From NCBI GenBank assembly GCA_944386975.1, contig CALXDC010000006.1, positions 18,607 to 82,606 on the forward strand: a stretch of DNA of 64,000 nt, read 5' to 3'. Under the pieces are notes generated by a model. That model worked only from the letters and a program-made list of their open reading frames with translations. It searched no databases and was not told the DNA's origin. Made by a program: the position numbers and the translations under genes. Position 1 is the stretch's first letter; every line of letters starts with the position of its first letter. This document shows positions 61,172-64,000 of the stretch, one piece after another. The DNA is from an uncultured Oscillospiraceae bacterium (GTDB lineage: Bacteria > Bacillota > Clostridia > Oscillospirales > Oscillospiraceae).

Positions 61172-62332
61172 TCAGGAGAAATACGCACTGTTGTCCCGGA
61201 CGATCAGAATGACCTCCGGCCGAAGGTCCGCCAAATACTGGGAAATATCGCCGGTAAAATGCCGGGGATCGATGCTGTGTACCTCGTCGAAGGAGGCGTA
61301 CAACAGAGTCTCCAGCGCGTTGGTGAAGCTCTCGCCGATCACCACCGCCGTGGGCAGCTCCTCCCGGTGGGTGTCCACCACCGTCTCCCCGATATCGCCC
61401 CCCATAAATACGTTATAAGTGGCCGTCTCCTCCGCCGTGGCAGGGAGGGCCAGGAGGGACGCCTCCGAGGGCTCCCCGTTGTCGCTGCGGGTGAAGGGAA
61501 TCTCCTCCTGATACTCCGCCACCGTCAGCGTATCCCCCTTGTCCTCCAGGCCGAACAGCTTCCGGTTCCGGGACCCCAAGAAGGGATTGGGCAGGGTGGT
61601 GAAGGTCAGGTCCTCCTCCTGGGGGACATATAGCCCCAGCCCCTGGACCTCATTCACCGTTTCCAACGCCGCCCGGCAGGCAGACAGGGCCCCGTAAATG
61701 GTGTAGTGGTGGTCCGTGGCAAAGTAGTATGCCTTGGGGCAGCCCTCCTGCCGCCAGCGGGTGTACATGGAGACAAAGGGAACGCCTACCTCACCCATGG
61801 CCTTCTCCATGGCCTCCTCAATGGGCGGATACACCCAGGACCGGTTCTCCAGATACTCGGGGTAATGGTCCTGAAAATAGCTGTATTGCTCGGGAAGGCC
61901 CAGGTAGTACACCTGACCGCCCCAGCTCTCCGCCATGGCCTGCCAGTCCCCCGGCTCCACCGCCGCCTCCGCAGCGGAAGCCTCGGCGTAGCTCATATCC
62001 CAGCTGCCGTAGCCGTGGTAGCCCAGCAGCACGTCGCTGTCGGTGACCACGTCGCTGACCACCGGCTGGCGGAGGACGTGGACCTGAAGGAAGGTCTGGG
62101 CCTTCATCAGATAGGAGCGGAGAGCCACGTGGTCGGTGAAATAAGTCTCCCAGTCGGTGAAGTATTCCCCGGAGAGAAAGCTCTCCCAAGTGAATTCCGG
62201 GGCCTCCGCCAGACTGCGGTTTTCATAGTAGGAGCTGGCAGCCTTGGGCAGCAGCAGGGTCAGCAGGGCCATCCCTGCCAGAAACACACAGAAGCAGCCC
62301 ACAAACAGCTTGGGCGCAAGGGATTTTTTCAT
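61172..62332 (-). CDS. DHHW/AlgX-like protein (polysaccharide O-acetylation partner)
   Basis: 386 residues. One N-terminal membrane anchor (LFVGCFCVFLAGMALLTLLLP) is followed by an extracellular SGNH-hydrolase-like domain. NRSLAEAPEFTWESFLSGEYFTDWETYFTDHVALR is the typical start of the DHHW family, and FATDHHYTIYGALSACRAA carries its catalytic DHH. AVVIGESFTNALETLLYASF is the Ser-containing block. It lies 12 nt after the MBOAT gene on the same strand. Such pairs transfer acetyl groups to cell-surface polysaccharides; the acceptor here is unknown. Confidence 0.88.
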   Translation of the reverse strand: MKKSLAPKLFVGCFCVFLAGMALLTLLLPKAASSYYENRSLAEAPEFTWESFLSGEYFTDWETYFTDHVALRSYLMKAQTFLQVHVLRQPVVSDVVTDSDVLLGYHGYGSWDMSYAEASAAEAAVEPGDWQAMAESWGGQVYYLGLPEQYSYFQDHYPEYLENRSWVYPPIEEAMEKAMGEVGVPFVSMYTRWRQEGCPKAYYFATDHHYTIYGALSACRAALETVNEVQGLGLYVPQEEDLTFTTLPNPFLGSRNRKLFGLEDKGDTLTVAEYQEEIPFTRSDNGEPSEASLLALPATAEETATYNVFMGGDIGETVVDTHREELPTAVVIGESFTNALETLLYASFDEVHSIDPRHFTGDISQYLADLRPEVILIVRDNSAYFS

Positions 62333-62344
62333 GGACGGCTCCTT

Positions 62345-63718
62345 TCAAAAGCGGTAGTAGATGAAGGGGTTGAAGGTGGAGCTGATGAGCTGGAGAAAAC
62401 TGAGCCCCAACAGCAAAAGGGCCGTGACGGGCACCGCCCACTCCTTTGTCCGCTCCGGAAGCCTCTCCGCCAGCCAATCCTTCACCGGCAGGGAGGCCGC
62501 AGTCCCCGCCAGCAGCCAGAAGCCGTACTGCTTGACAAAGTAGAGGCTCTGACCGGCAGGACCTTCCGAAAGGCCCGCCATAGCCCCCAGATACTGACCC
62601 ACAGCGGCCAGGGAGGTGCAGCGGAAGAGGACCCAGCCCAGGACAATGAGCACCATGGCGTAAAGATGCCGGAGAGCCTGGGGACTGCGGTTGAGGAGAT
62701 TTTTCCACACAAACCGCTCCCCCAGGAGGAGGAGCGCAAAGTAGAGCCCCCAGAGGAAAAAGTTCCAGGCGGCCCCGTGCCAGATGCCTGTGAGCATCCA
62801 CACCACCAGCACGTTGCGGATCTGCTTGCCCAGCCCGCAGCGGCTGCCTCCCAAGGGGATGTACACATAGTCCCGAAACCAGCCGCTGAGGGACATGTGC
62901 CACCGCCGCCAGAACTCGGTGATGGACCGGGAGAGGTAGGGATAGTGGAAGTTTTCCTCAAAGCGGAAGCCGAACATCCACCCAAGACCGATGGCCATGT
63001 CGGAGTAGCCGGAGAAGTCGAAGTAGATCTGGCCGGTGTACCCCAGGGCCCCCAGCCAGGCGGCGGAGGCGGTGAGACCGGCGGCGGAAAAGGCCTCGTC
63101 GGCCAGCATCCCCAGGTTGTTGGCCAGCAGCATCTTCTTGGCCAGACCGAAGCAGAACCGAATCGCTCCGGCGTAGAAGTCCTGAAAGGTCTCCCGCCGG
63201 TGGCGCAGATCGTGGGCCACGGTGGTATAGCGGACAATGGGGCCCGCCACCAGCTGGGGAAAAAGGGAGATGTAGAGAGCCACCCCCAGAATGCTGCGGT
63301 CGGCTTTTGCGTCCCCCCGGTAGACGTCAATGACGTAGCTCATTCCCTGGAAGGTGAAAAAGGAAATGCCCACCGGCAGGGCAATGGAGGGAATCTCCAC
63401 AGGAAGCCCCAGAGCCTGGAGGTTCTCCATCAGGAACCCGGCGTATTTGAAATAGCCCAAAAGGGCCAGATTGGCCCCCATGGAGAGAACCAGGGCGGAC
63501 TTCCTGCCTCCCTCCACCAGAAGGCCGGAGAGATAATTGATGAGGATGGAGGCCAGCATGAGGAGAAGGTATTTGGGTCCGCCGCAGAGGTAGAAAAAGA
63601 GGCTGAAAAGGAGGAGCACCAGGTTACGGCCTCCCCGCCATCGGGCCGGCTGAACGTAGTAGAGGGCCAGCAGGGCGGTGAGGAAGAGAAACAGAAAAGA
63701 AAAGCTGGAAAATACCAT
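62345..63718 (-). CDS. MBOAT family membrane O-acyltransferase (AlgI-like)
   Basis: Membrane protein of 457 residues with about ten spans that brings acetyl groups across the membrane for polysaccharide O-acetylation. The family blocks are GISFFTFQGMSYVIDVYRG, GQIYFDFSGYSDMAIGLG, RSITEFWRRWHMSLSGWFRDYVYIPLGGSR and the active-site His in GIWHGAAWNFFLWG. ATG 63718 gives the usual start MVFSSFSFLFLF; a GTG at 63751 is possible but has no ribosome-binding site. First gene of a pair with the DHHW protein. Confidence 0.92.
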   Translation of the reverse strand: MVFSSFSFLFLFLTALLALYYVQPARWRGGRNLVLLLFSLFFYLCGGPKYLLLMLASILINYLSGLLVEGGRKSALVLSMGANLALLGYFKYAGFLMENLQALGLPVEIPSIALPVGISFFTFQGMSYVIDVYRGDAKADRSILGVALYISLFPQLVAGPIVRYTTVAHDLRHRRETFQDFYAGAIRFCFGLAKKMLLANNLGMLADEAFSAAGLTASAAWLGALGYTGQIYFDFSGYSDMAIGLGWMFGFRFEENFHYPYLSRSITEFWRRWHMSLSGWFRDYVYIPLGGSRCGLGKQIRNVLVVWMLTGIWHGAAWNFFLWGLYFALLLLGERFVWKNLLNRSPQALRHLYAMVLIVLGWVLFRCTSLAAVGQYLGAMAGLSEGPAGQSLYFVKQYGFWLLAGTAASLPVKDWLAERLPERTKEWAVPVTALLLLGLSFLQLISSTFNPFIYYRF

Positions 63719-63759
63719 GGAAAATACCCATTTCTTTCTCAGAATTTGCACATCAAGTT

Positions 63760-63788
63760 ATTATACGCCACTCTCTGTCATATTACAA
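63760..63788 (-). promoter_or_regulatory. SigmaA-type promoter of the acetylation pair
   Basis: Minus strand: TTGTAA (63783-63788), 17 nt, TATAAT (63760-63765). Confidence 0.55.
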
Positions 63789-63856
63789 GAAAAAATGCAC
63801 GCTTCTCCCGCGGCATATACGGCGTCTCGTCCGGGATTCAGCCGGCCTCCTCCTGC

Positions 63857-63884
63857 CTCCCCTGCAAACAGGGGAGCATTTTTT
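63857..63884 (+). terminator. Terminator-like hairpin on the plus strand with no gene before it
   Basis: CTCCCCTG (63857-63864), loop CAAA, CAGGGGAG (63869-63876), then CATTTTTT. The region 63719-64000 holds no convincing gene. Confidence 0.65.
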
Positions 63885-63927
63885 ATGGAAGTTTTATCTT
63901 ATGAAACCGGACGTCCGGCAGGCAAAA

Positions 63928-63968
63928 GGGCCTGTCGCAGAATAAAAATCTGCGGCAGGTCCTTTTTT
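63928..63968 (+). terminator. Second terminator-like hairpin
   Basis: GGGCCTGTCGCAGA (63928-63941) pairs over 14 bp, with two G-T pairs, with TCTGCGGCAGGTCC (63949-63962); six T follow. Confidence 0.65.
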
Positions 63969-64000
63969 GCCTGGGAAAGGGCAAACAATTCCTAAAATAT

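Overview
The window looks like a chromosomal segment of a high-GC, anaerobic, endospore-forming Clostridia, most like the Oscillospiraceae (Flavonifractor / Pseudoflavonifractor type). The reasons are a gpr spore protease, HrcA with a perfect CIRCE operator, a type III glutamine synthetase beside an ANTAR regulator, a PurF with Fe-S-type cysteines, the anaerobe-specific [FeFe]-hydrogenase maturases HydE/HydG/HydF, and many sigmaA-like promoters. The genus is an inference. I saw no tRNA, rRNA, CRISPR array, prophage or transposase gene.

Layout. 1-2.6 kb: a partial P-loop-like protein, rpsT, gpr and a small P-loop kinase-like protein. 2.8-8.2 kb: a CUT1-type sugar ABC transporter (ATPase, two permeases, binding protein) and a lipoprotein. 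8.3-15.9 kb: a nitrogen-assimilation block. A leftward cluster carries the three glutamate synthase large-subunit domains as separate genes, a short glutamine synthetase and an ANTAR antiterminator. A divergent type III glutamine synthetase has a terminator in its leader. 16-18.2 kb: purC-purF. 18.4-25.3 kb: a paralogous type IIA topoisomerase pair (B and A subunits) separated by an intergenic repeat and a secreted stalk-domain protein. 25.3-35 kb: YitT, a LUD protein, a lipoprotein, radC, two DMT transporters, a YbaK-type deacylase, uvrA and a small multidrug-export-like protein. 35.6-43.3 kb: recD2, rpe-recR, tatD, a MATE transporter and xth. 43.4-45.2 kb: a marR operon with a visible operator and a CarD-like operon. 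45.2-49.3 kb: a hydrogenase-maturation operon behind a structured leader with tandem terminators. 49.3-54.8 kb: rpiB and the hrcA-grpE-dnaK-dnaJ heat-shock operon. 55-58.4 kb: lspA-rluD, a lipoprotein and a zinc-ribbon protein. 58.5-63.7 kb: a YgiQ radical SAM protein and an AlgX-like/MBOAT O-acetylation pair.

Most unusual are the non-coding parts. Four intergenic regions (20.4-21.1, 28.5-29.4, 34.8-35.6 and 60.4-61.2 kb) are copies of one composite, modular, inverted-repeat element of about 720-910 bp. Its hairpins change in a base-pair-compensating way, its core flips orientation between copies, and it swaps internal cassettes. Separately, a run of nine consecutive stem-loops lies before rpe, and a run of four lies between grpE and dnaK. 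A diverged second copy of the uvrA 3' end lies just past uvrA, separated from it by palindromes. All readings come from inspection of the sequence; no database search or folding program was run.
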